A stretch of 12,167 nucleotides of DNA from contig USBX01000015.1 in assembly GCA_900552995.1 (NCBI GenBank), positions 1-12,167 on the forward strand. Reading direction: 5' to 3'. Numbering within the stretch: the stretch's first letter is position 1; each line of letters starts with the position of its first letter. The notes beneath the pieces are model-generated. The model saw only the letters and a program-made list of their open reading frames with translations. It ran no database searches and was not told the origin of the DNA. Both the position numbers and the translations under genes were made by a program. Origin of the DNA: an uncultured Collinsella sp. (lineage in GTDB: Bacteria; Actinomycetota; Coriobacteriia; Coriobacteriales; Coriobacteriaceae). Positions 1 to 5,938 of the stretch are shown piece after piece.

Positions 1-49
1 ACGAGATTAGCGAGTGTCTCGTGGGCTCGGAGATGTGTATAAGAGACAG
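1..49. other. Nextera sequencing adapter (artefact)
   Basis: Bases 1-7 match the end of the Illumina P7 primer and bases 8-15 (TAGCGAGT) are an 8-base index. Bases 16-49 are the Nextera read-2 adapter, ending in the 19-bp Tn5 mosaic end at 31-49. The same 49 bases recur inverted at the other end. This is library sequence, not genome, and should be trimmed. Any reading frame that runs into it is chimeric. Confidence 0.98.
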
Positions 50-1179
50 GCGTGGCTGTCGGCCTTGCAGATCCGGTCGCAGAGTGTCTCCGCATCGAGA
101 ACATGATTAATGACAGCTTGGATCCCGCTCCCCGTTACACGCTCGAGCCCGATGAGAAACACGGGACCGTAATCCTTACGGTTTATGAGGGCCAGGACAA
201 ACCCTATCGAAGCAAGGGAAAGGCCTACAGGCGAAACGATTCGGCAACGGTGGAGGTCGACCGGTTTGAGTATGGCAGGCTGACGCTCGAAGGCAGCAAC
301 GTAACGTTCGACGCGCTCACGTCGGCTCGCCAGGACTTGAGTTTTCACACGCTCGAGCATAAGTGTGTTGAACATCTCGGCATTTCCGAGCTAACGCCGG
401 ATATTATGCGCACGCTTCGCTTGCTCGGCAAAGATGGCTATACCAACGCTGCGGCGATTTTGGCGGATAAGAATGATTTTCCGGGCATCGACTGCGTCCG
501 TTTTGGCGATACCGAGGATGTGATCTTGGATCGCGAAGCGGCGACAAATGTATCCGCAATTGAGCAGGTGGACAGGGCGGTAGCTATGTTTGCACGCTAC
601 TACCGTTTTGAGCGTATCGAAGGGATGGAGCGCGTCCAAACCGATCGAATTTCTCTTGAGGCATTCCGCGAAGCTGTTGCAAACGCTTTGGTGCATCGGA
701 CGTGGGACGTTCGAGCGAATGTTCAAATTGCCTTGTACGACGATCGTGTTGTTGTGACTTCGCCCGGATCACTGCCCGCCGGTTTGACGACGGAACAATA
801 CCTGTATGGGCAGATATCCGTGCTCAGAAACCCAATTGTCGCCGAGGTCTTTTTAAAGCTGGATTACATCGAGAAATTTGGCACGGGAATCGCGCGCATT
901 AGACGTGCCTATCGCGATTCGATCAATCAACCAATTTTTGATGTTCGCGGCGGCATGGTGGCCGTCACATTGCCCGCTACCGATGCCTTTGAAGGGTCCG
1001 AGGAAGAGATCCAGGTTCTCAATGCCTTGTCGGGCGGGCGAATTATGTCGCGAAGCGAGATTGAAAAACAGACGGGGCTGAGCCGCATGCGGACGTTGGC
1101 GGCACTCGAATCTCTGCTTGAACGGAATGCAATCGTAAGGCAGGGAACCGGGCGGGCCACGAAATACGAGCGCTCATAG
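50..1179 (+). CDS. Schlafen/AlbA_2-type putative transcriptional regulator, 5' truncated
   Basis: This is the C-terminal 375 residues of an ATP-binding, HTH-containing regulator of the kind often annotated as RecG C-terminal-like or AlbA_2 domain protein. The reading frame is open to the adapter junction, so the 5' end is missing. Numbering from the GTG at 52, residues 3-80 fit the end of an AlbA_2 (Schlafen-like) domain (VGLADP, then RIENMI). Residues about 200-290 fit the GHKL-like HATPase_c_4 domain: EAVANALVHR at 207-216, VTSPGSLP at 235-242 and FGTGIARI at 276-283. Residues about 317-372 look like a winged helix (SRSEIEKQTGLSRMRTLAAL). Family members are usually around 450-500 residues, so roughly 60-100 residues are probably lost. 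The role (DNA-binding regulation, sometimes linked to phage or stress responses) is inferred from the family, and the ligand or target is unknown. TAG stop at 1177-1179, with a strong hairpin about 20 bp downstream. Confidence 0.85.
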
Positions 1180-1201
1180 TCAAAAAGAGCCATGGTACAA
1201 G

Positions 1202-1235
1202 ACGGACCCCAAGCCAGCGTTGGCTTGGGGTCCGT
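1202..1235. terminator. Strong hairpin after the AlbA_2-type gene
   Basis: Bases 1202-1216 pair perfectly with 1221-1235, giving a 15-bp stem with a GCGT tetraloop, 22 bp after the stop codon. The position fits a terminator for the upstream gene, but on the + strand it is followed by AATATCCC rather than a T run, so it may act as an RNA 3'-end stabiliser or a weak terminator instead. Confidence 0.5.
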
Positions 1236-1270
1236 AATATCCCGGATGGTAACGGGCCGATTATTGTCAA

Positions 1271-1320
1271 GTTATAGCAAAGTATAGCGACGTGCAGCAA
1301 AGTATAGTGAAATATAGCAA
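1271..1320. repeat. Five tandem 10-bp repeats, consensus AGTATAGCAA
   Basis: Cut every 10 bases from 1271, the units read GTTATAGCAA, AGTATAGCGA, CGTGCAGCAA, AGTATAGTGA and AATATAGCAA. A further GTATAGC follows at 1324-1330, two bases out of phase. A 10-bp period places each unit on nearly the same face of the helix, as in iterated protein-binding sites. The array lies 92 bp past the end of the AlbA_2-type gene and about 385 bp before the GntR gene. Function unknown. Confidence 0.75.
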
Positions 1321-1440
1321 GCCGTATAGCGCGCCTTGATTATCAACCGTCCGTATTTCACAGCAACTTATAACAGGCTCGAGGTACCAATTTGGGGTGC
1401 AGTAGTGCTGCGCCACGAAAAGGGCCTATCTACTACGTTT

Positions 1441-1472
1441 AAGCCGCAGGGGTCAACCATAGTCGGCTTTTT
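1441..1472 (+). terminator. Terminator-like hairpin with T run
   Basis: AAGCCG (1441-1446) pairs with CGGCTT (1464-1469) across a 17-nt loop, and a run of five T residues covers 1468-1472. The stem is short and the loop large, so termination would be weak. It forms the end of a longer element starting near 1394 that resembles a repeated intergenic sequence I associate with Collinsella; that association is from memory and unverified. Confidence 0.35.
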
Positions 1473-1549
1473 CGATAATTGACAAGCTGTCTACCTGCGG
1501 TTTTGTTTTCACGGTTTTCGGTATGGTCGAGGCTATCCGTGTTAACGTA

Positions 1550-1586
1550 GCAGATGGGCCACTTTTGTGGCAAGGGGCCGATCTGC
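1550..1586. other. Imperfect 11-bp hairpin
   Basis: Bases 1550-1560 (GCAGATGGGCC) pair with 1576-1586 (GGCCGATCTGC) with one internal G:G mismatch. The 15-nt loop contains a sequence that could alternatively form CCAC/GTGG. It has no T run. It may be a structured leader or a protein-binding inverted repeat. Confidence 0.4.
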
Positions 1587-1606
1587 GGGCCAGGGTAGCT
1601 AAAAGA

Positions 1607-1641
1607 GCCCCGTCCCAAAAAGACTGATCGGGAGCCGGGGC
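1607..1641. other. Hairpin just upstream of the GntR-gene promoter
   Basis: GCCCCG (1607-1612) pairs with CGGGGC (1636-1641), and TCCC (1613-1616) pairs with GGGA (1630-1633), with a GC bulge at 1634-1635. The 13-nt loop is A-rich. It ends 7 bp before the TGCGATAGTAT promoter-like element, so as DNA it covers the place where a -35 box would be expected. It could be an operator or simply a chance inverted repeat. Confidence 0.35.
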
Positions 1642-1648
1642 GTGTCGA

Positions 1649-1659
1649 TGCGATAGTAT
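1649..1659 (+). promoter_or_regulatory. Probable -10 region for the GntR gene
   Basis: TGCGATAGTAT contains TAGTAT (1654-1659), a 4/6 match to TATAAT. The identical 11-mer lies at nearly the same distance from the next start codon upstream of the glutamine synthetase homologue (3622-3632). The gap to the ATG at 1705 is 45 bp. No recognisable TTGACA-like -35 box lies 17 bp upstream. Confidence 0.5.
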
Positions 1660-1704
1660 TACGTGGTGGAATTCGACAAACCGTGGGCTTCATCCGAGGG
1701 CTTT

Positions 1705-2397
1705 ATGGAACAACACCAGCATTATCAGAGCCTGCAAGATCAGGCATACAACGCACTGCGCTCCAAGATTATCTATGCCGAGCTCAAGCCCGGCACGCGC
1801 CTTTCGGCGATTGGTCTGGAAAAGGAGACGGGAATCGGGCGCACGCCCATTCGCGAGTCCTTTGTGCGCCTGCGCGAGCAGGAGCTGGTGGAAACGCGTC
1901 CCAAAAGCGGCACCTATGTCTCAAAAATCAGCATGGAGCGCGCCGAGAACGCCTGTTTCTTGCGCGAGAAGCTCGAGAGAAGCGTGCTTATTAAATGCTG
2001 TTCGGCCGCTTCGCCCGAGCAAAAGCAGCGGCTTGAGCAGATTCTTACCGAGTCCGAGTCGCTCGACCATAGCGAAACGCGTCGCTTTTTCGATCTGGAC
2101 AACCTGTTCCATGAGACGTGTTTTGAGATTGCCGGTCGTCACATGTTGTGGGATTGGATGAAGAGCATCAACACGCATTTTGAGCGATACAACTGGTTGC
2201 GTATGGTGTCGCAGGATTTGGATTGGGAGCCGATTCGTCGGCAGCATCGCCGGATTCTCGAGGCCATTAAGAGGGGCGATACCGACACGGCGAGCTATCT
2301 GGCCGAGACGCACTTGCACCTGATGCCCGAGGAGCAGGGCCCGGTTATCGCCTTGCATCCCGACTACTTTGAGCTGCCTAAAGACTCGTCTATCTAG
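1705..2397 (+). CDS. GntR-family transcriptional regulator, FCD subfamily
   Basis: This 230-residue DNA-binding repressor or activator has the FadR/FCD architecture. Residues about 8-75 form the GntR winged helix: the LKPGTRLS turn at 27-34, the recognition region TGIGRTPIRESFVRLREQEL at 42-61, and the wing RPKSGTYVS at 65-73. Residues about 80-210 form the helical FCD effector domain. D132, H136, H181 and H203 sit where FCD proteins usually place their metal or ligand-binding Asp/His residues. FCD regulators commonly sense small carboxylic or sugar acids. The ligand here cannot be read, and no metabolic genes adjoin that would identify it. I chose the ATG at 1705 because GAGGG lies 4 bp upstream and because the GTG at 1663 lacks a ribosome site and abuts the promoter-like element. 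Length is typical. A LacI-family gene follows 125 bp downstream. Confidence 0.9.
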   Translation: MEQHQHYQSLQDQAYNALRSKIIYAELKPGTRLSAIGLEKETGIGRTPIRESFVRLREQELVETRPKSGTYVSKISMERAENACFLREKLERSVLIKCCSAASPEQKQRLEQILTESESLDHSETRRFFDLDNLFHETCFEIAGRHMLWDWMKSINTHFERYNWLRMVSQDLDWEPIRRQHRRILEAIKRGDTDTASYLAETHLHLMPEEQGPVIALHPDYFELPKDSSI

Positions 2398-2522
2398 ACC
2401 ATCATCGCATCTGCTCGAGACGCAAAAACGATGTTGCTCACCTACAGCGTTTTGCAAGCGAGATTTTTAAAAAAATGCCTAAAATGGCTCAGACTGCCGA
2501 CAATTGGGAAACGGGGTGCGCT

Positions 2523-3545
2523 ATGGCGCAGATGAGAATCAAGGACATTGCTGCCGAGGCGGGCGTGAGCCCGGCTACGGTCTCGCGCTATCTCAACAAC
2601 CGCCCCGGGCAGATGACCGAGGAAACCCGTGCTCGCATCGCGGCGGTTATCGAGCGCACTGGCTATCGCCCATGTGCCGCCGCACGCAATCTACGCAGCT
2701 CACGCACCAACCTCATCGGCGTGATTCTGGCCGACATTGCTAACCCGTTCTCCAGCGCCATGCTCGAAGGGCTTTCCGCCAGCGCCGCCGCGCGCGGCTG
2801 CTCGCTCATGACGGCCATTAGCGGCAACGACCCTGCCAAGGAGGCAGAGTCGCTCACCAGACTTATCGATGCCGGCGTGGACGGCCTGGTCGTCAATACC
2901 TGCGGAGGCAACGACAAGGCGATTGCCGCGGCTGCGGGACGCCTGCCCGTCGTGCTGCTCGACCGCGATGTTGCCGACGGTGGCATCGATCTGGTGACAT
3001 CGAACAACCGTGAGCTGGTCGCCGGCCTGGTAGACGCCTTGGCCTCTGCGGGCAGCGAGCGCCTGTGCCTGCTCACCGAGGCAAGCGACGACAGCCCTGT
3101 GCGTCGCGAGCGCGCCGAGGCATTTGCTGGCGAGCTCTCGCGTCGCGGCCTCGCCGGCGAGGTCGTCACCCTGGCCGACGGTGGCGTCGAGGGCGTCAGT
3201 CGCCTGGACGAGGCCATCCGCGAGTATGCGGGTAAAAAGCTCGGCCTCATTGCCGTCAACGGCCTGGTCTTCCTGCGTCTGAGCGAGGCTCTGGCGCAGC
3301 TTGGTCCCTCGCTGCCGGCGGGGCTCAAGATCGCGACGTTTGACGATTACCCCTGGAACCATGTGCTCTTTGGCGGTGTGACCACGGCCGCGCAGGACAC
3401 CCTCACCATTGCCGAGCGCGTAGTCGAGCGTCTCTCCGAGCGCATCGACATCGTTACCACTACGGTGGGCGATGCCGCAAAGCTCGCCCCCAAGCGCATC
3501 GAGATACCCGGCCGCATCGAACACCGCGCTTCGACCTCGCGCTAG
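2523..3545 (+). CDS. LacI-family transcriptional regulator
   Basis: This is a 340-residue sugar-responsive type regulator. Residues 5-27 form the LacI helix-turn-helix (RIKDIAAEAGVSPATVSRYL), followed by the hinge helix (YRPCAAARNLRSS, 48-60). A periplasmic-binding-like core runs from LIGVILADIANPF (64-76) to about 330. FDDYPWNHVLFGGVTT (273-288) resembles the equivalent segment of KdgR/RbsR-like members, so a sugar or sugar-acid effector is plausible but unproven. Start chosen at 2523 because GGGG precedes it at about 7 bp, it places the helix-turn-helix at the usual distance from the N-terminus and it gives the usual family length. An in-frame ATG at 2475 would add 16 residues and lacks a clear ribosome site. 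No transport or catabolic operon is adjacent, so it probably acts elsewhere or on a neighbour outside the window. Confidence 0.92.
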   Translation: MAQMRIKDIAAEAGVSPATVSRYLNNRPGQMTEETRARIAAVIERTGYRPCAAARNLRSSRTNLIGVILADIANPFSSAMLEGLSASAAARGCSLMTAISGNDPAKEAESLTRLIDAGVDGLVVNTCGGNDKAIAAAAGRLPVVLLDRDVADGGIDLVTSNNRELVAGLVDALASAGSERLCLLTEASDDSPVRRERAEAFAGELSRRGLAGEVVTLADGGVEGVSRLDEAIREYAGKKLGLIAVNGLVFLRLSEALAQLGPSLPAGLKIATFDDYPWNHVLFGGVTTAAQDTLTIAERVVERLSERIDIVTTTVGDAAKLAPKRIEIPGRIEHRASTSR

Positions 3546-3621
3546 CCGCTCGTTCGCAACGGCCTGCTCAAGCACGTTTTTTGAGCGCTTGATACGCTTT
3601 AACCCTGCGGAAACATTTTTC

Positions 3622-3632
3622 TGCGATAGTAT
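3622..3632 (+). promoter_or_regulatory. Probable -10 region for the glutamine synthetase homologue
   Basis: TGCGATAGTAT is identical to the element ahead of the GntR gene and lies 47 bp before the ATG at 3680. An overlapping alternative -10, TATAGA, lies at 3639-3644. No clear -35 is visible at standard spacing, which would fit activator-dependent transcription, for example by the GlnR-like protein encoded downstream. Confidence 0.45.
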
Positions 3633-3679
3633 CTGCGATATAGACCAGTCGAAACCCGCCCGAAAGAAAGGGGAGCGAC

Positions 3680-5017
3680 ATGAACCAGCAGAACATCGAT
3701 TACGTACTCCGCTCCGTAGAGCAACGTGACATCCGCTTTGTTCGTCTGTGGTTTGTCGACATTCTCGGCCGCCTCAAGAACTTTGCCATTAGCCCCGAGG
3801 ACCTCGAGGTCGCTTTTGAGGAGGGAATTGGCTTTGACGGCTCCGCCATCGAGGGTTTTGCCACGCCCGAGGAAGCCGACATGCTGGCGTTTCCCGATGC
3901 TTCGACCTTCCAGATTTTGCCGTGGCGCCCGAGCCACAATGGCGTCGCCCGCGTGTTCTGCGACGTGTGCACTCCCGATCGCAAGCCGTTTGCCGGCGAC
4001 CCGCGCGATGCCCTGCGTCGCATGTTCCGCAAGGCCGAGAAGGCTGGCTATCTGCTCAACGTGGGTGCCGAGCTGGAGTATTACTACTTCCCCGACGAGC
4101 ATACCCCCGAGCCGCTTGACAACGTGGGCTACTTCGATCTTTCGGTGAGCGATGCCGCCCGCGACTTGCGTCGCAACACGGTCCTCACGCTCGAGAAGAT
4201 GTCCGTGCCCGTGGAGTACACCTTCCACGCCGCCGGCCGCTCGCAACACGGCATGAGCCTGCGCCACGCCGAGGCCCTGAGTATGTCCGACGCCATCACT
4301 ACGGCCAAACTCATCATTAAGCAGCAGGCCTACGAGAGCGGTTGCCACGCCTCCTTTATGCCCAAGCCGTTGGCGGGCGAGGATGGCAGTGCTATGTTCC
4401 TGTGCCAGTCGCTGTTCGATCATGACGGCAACAACGTCTTTTGGGGCGAGGACGACGAGAAGTACCATCTCTCCGACGTCGCCAAGCACTACATGGCCGG
4501 CATCCTGGCACACGCGCGCGAGATCAGCGCCATCACCAACCCCACGGTCAACTCGTACAAGCGCATCACCACGGGTGGCGATTCCGTGCCGCAGTACGCC
4601 ACGTGGGGCCTGCGCAACCGCGCGAGTATGGTCCGCATCCCGGTCTACAAGCCCGGCAAGCCGCTGTCCACGCGCATCGAGCTGCGCAGTCCCGACCCCA
4701 TGGCCAACCCGTACCTGGTCAACGCCGTCACGCTGGCGGCTGGTCTGGACGGCATCGAGCGCAAGCTGGAACTCCCGCCCGAGGCCACGGCCGAGACGCT
4801 CAAGCTTACCGACCGTCAGATGGTCGAGGCCGGCTACGCGCCGCTGCCGCGCTCGCTCAAAGAGGCGCTCGATGTGTTTGAGGACTCGCAGTTTATGAAG
4901 GATGCCCTCGGCGAGCACATTCACAGCTTCTTCCTCAAAAAGAAGCGCGACGAGTGGCATAAGTTTGAGTCTACGATCACCGAGTGGGAGATCAAGCACT
5001 ACCTGGCGAACTCCTAA
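3680..5017 (+). CDS. Glutamine synthetase type I homologue with degenerate active site
   Basis: The family makes glutamine from glutamate, ammonia and ATP in a cytoplasmic dodecamer. This 445-residue protein matches actinobacterial GlnA from end to end: FVRLWFVDILGRLKNF (20-35), FDGSAIEGF (52-60), GAELEYYYF (129-137), FMPKP (226-230), NSYKR (291-295) and RIELRSPDPMANPYL (332-346). Key positions differ. The HHE...GQHE stretch carrying two metal-ligand glutamates reads HAAGRSQHG here (183-191), giving Ala184 and Gly191. GSGMHTH, which carries the ligand histidine, reads GSAMFLC (236-242), giving Phe240. The flap glutamate of G-Y-E-A-P is replaced around TGGDSVPQ (298-305), with Asp at best. E131, E133, E334 and R336 remain. 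The adenylylation tyrosine is absent. Frame and codon use are normal, so this is not a decayed gene. It may be a non-catalytic or altered-specificity member. Good ribosome site AAAGGGGAG; the GlnR-like gene follows after 50 bp. Confidence 0.88.
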   Translation: MNQQNIDYVLRSVEQRDIRFVRLWFVDILGRLKNFAISPEDLEVAFEEGIGFDGSAIEGFATPEEADMLAFPDASTFQILPWRPSHNGVARVFCDVCTPDRKPFAGDPRDALRRMFRKAEKAGYLLNVGAELEYYYFPDEHTPEPLDNVGYFDLSVSDAARDLRRNTVLTLEKMSVPVEYTFHAAGRSQHGMSLRHAEALSMSDAITTAKLIIKQQAYESGCHASFMPKPLAGEDGSAMFLCQSLFDHDGNNVFWGEDDEKYHLSDVAKHYMAGILAHAREISAITNPTVNSYKRITTGGDSVPQYATWGLRNRASMVRIPVYKPGKPLSTRIELRSPDPMANPYLVNAVTLAAGLDGIERKLELPPEATAETLKLTDRQMVEAGYAPLPRSLKEALDVFEDSQFMKDALGEHIHSFFLKKKRDEWHKFESTITEWEIKHYLANS

Positions 5018-5067
5018 TCGCGCTGGCTTGTTCCAGTACGATTGAGCTCATTTCTTTGGAGGCCGAT

Positions 5068-5730
5068 ATGTCCGAAAAGAGTGCCCTGTTCATGGCGCGC
5101 ACGACGCGCTTCCACGAGTTTGCCCGCAGCTTGACGACTACCCTGGGTGTCGAGGTGAGCCTGGCAACCCCTGATTCGCCAACTGCGGCGCACGACTTTG
5201 ACCTGCTGATCCTCGATTCCGACGGCATCCGCAGCGACCGCATCGATCAGATTGCCAAGTGGCTTGACGATCGCGGCGGTGTCCCCATGTTGGTGATCGT
5301 CGACGAGGAGGCGCTCGGTACCCTGCGCCTGCCGAATCACGCGCATGCCGACTTTGTGTGCCCCACGGCGACGCCCAACGAGCTCAAGGCTCGTGCGCAG
5401 CGCCTGATGGGCGAGGAGGAGACCGTCGCCGCCGACGATGTGCTCAACATCGATAACCTCGAGATTAATCTGGCTACCTACCAGGTGACACTCGATAACG
5501 AGCCCATCGACCTGACGCTGATGGAGTACTCGCTGCTGAGCTTTTTGGCGACGCATCCCAATCGCGCCTACAGCCGCGAGGTGCTGCTGCACCGCGTGTG
5601 GGGCTTTGAGTACTGCGGCGGCACGCGCACCGTCGACGTGCACATCCGACGCATCCGCTCCAAGGTGGGCCCGCAGATCGCGGCGCACATCACCACCGTC
5701 CGCGGCGTGGGCTATCTGTTTAAGGACTAG
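5068..5730 (+). CDS. GlnR-like orphan OmpR-family response regulator
   Basis: This 220-residue protein has an atypical receiver domain (about 5-115) and an OmpR-type winged-helix DNA-binding domain (about 128-218). The C-terminus closely resembles actinobacterial GlnR: LTLMEYSLLSFLATHPNRAY (149-168), VWGFEYCGGTRTVDVHIRRI (177-196) and TTVRGVGYLF (209-218). The receiver keeps an Asp at the phosphoacceptor position (LLILD, D50). It lacks the usual N-terminal acidic pair and the conserved Lys before Pro (FVCPTATP, 96-103), so two-component phosphorylation is unlikely. GlnR proteins are orphan regulators of nitrogen assimilation genes including glnA, and no sensor kinase is adjacent here. Start at ATG 5068 with GGAGG at 5058-5062, 5 bp upstream. 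It probably shares a transcript with the upstream glutamine synthetase homologue and is closed by the terminator at 5735-5771. The nitrogen role is inferred from similarity and context. Confidence 0.85.
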   Translation: MSEKSALFMARTTRFHEFARSLTTTLGVEVSLATPDSPTAAHDFDLLILDSDGIRSDRIDQIAKWLDDRGGVPMLVIVDEEALGTLRLPNHAHADFVCPTATPNELKARAQRLMGEEETVAADDVLNIDNLEINLATYQVTLDNEPIDLTLMEYSLLSFLATHPNRAYSREVLLHRVWGFEYCGGTRTVDVHIRRIRSKVGPQIAAHITTVRGVGYLFKD

Positions 5731-5734
5731 ATTT

Positions 5735-5771
5735 CCACCGCAAAGGGGACAGGCACCTTTGTGGTGGTTTT
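5735..5771 (+). terminator. Intrinsic terminator of the glutamine synthetase/GlnR-like operon
   Basis: Bases 5735-5746 (CCACCGCAAAGG) pair along 12 bp with 5756-5767 (CCTTTGTGGTGG), with one G:T wobble, across a 9-nt loop and followed by TTTT. It lies 4 bp after the GlnR-like stop codon. The GGGGACAGG at 5745-5753 recalls the loop of the hairpin at 7474-7502. Confidence 0.8.
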
Positions 5772-5885
5772 GACGCAGGTGCGGGTTCCTTTCGAGTTTG
5801 AAGCAGAACTTAAGCCTTCCTAAAAGATTGCGTTCTCATACACTTGCGCTCGCATATTGGGGTACAACTCAACATGAACAATGAT

Positions 5886-5920
5886 GGCCCGCCACATGTT
5901 TGGCGGGCCTTTGGTTATTT
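5886..5920 (+). terminator. Terminator-like hairpin in the htrA leader
   Basis: GGCCCGCCA (5886-5894) pairs perfectly with TGGCGGGCC (5901-5909) around a 6-nt loop, followed by the T-rich stretch TTTGGTTATTT. It ends just ahead of the htrA ribosome site (GAAAGGA, 5923-5929). It could be a second terminator for upstream transcription or an attenuator or stabiliser in the htrA 5' leader. Confidence 0.55.
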
Positions 5921-5938
5921 GACGAAAGGACCGCAGCT

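Larger units (their letters stand above)
1180..1704. other. Long intergenic region with hairpins, tandem repeats and a promoter-like site
   Basis: I see no convincing gene in this stretch between the AlbA_2-type gene and the GntR gene. It holds a 15-bp perfect hairpin (1202-1235), five 10-bp tandem repeats (1271-1320), a terminator-like hairpin with a T run (1441-1472), two larger imperfect hairpins (1550-1586 and 1607-1641) and a -10-like element (1649-1659). A perfect TTGACA occurs at 1479-1484 but has no matching -10 at normal spacing. The region is visibly less GC-rich than the genes downstream of it. Confidence 0.7.

Noticed and set aside
7..375. Minus-strand reading frame of 122 residues ending LLYTSPSPRDTR
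   Set aside because: It runs into the adapter and overlaps the well-supported AlbA_2-type gene; the tail is the known translation of adapter sequence.
1479..1484. Perfect TTGACA -35 box in the long intergenic region
   Set aside because: No acceptable -10 hexamer occurs 16-18 bp downstream (the sequence there is a T-rich run).
2422..2455. Hairpin GCAAAAACG/CGTTTTGC after the GntR gene as a terminator
   Set aside because: The stem has a bulge and a 17-nt loop, and no T run follows directly; too weak to call.
3566..3592. Two alternative 6-bp stems (GCTCAA/TTGAGC and TCAAGC/GCTTGA) after the LacI-family gene
   Set aside because: They are short and mutually exclusive and lack a T run after the stem; could be chance.
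3599..4999. Long minus-strand frame opposite the glutamine synthetase homologue (466 residues), with similar ones opposite htrA and ligA
   Set aside because: Antisense frames stay open because of the GC-rich third codon positions; they show no recognisable domains, while the sense strands carry clear family motifs.
5828..5868. Promoter for htrA using TTGCGT or TTGCGC with TACAAC
   Set aside because: Spacings are 29 and 13 bp, outside the normal range; a promoter must exist here but I cannot place it.
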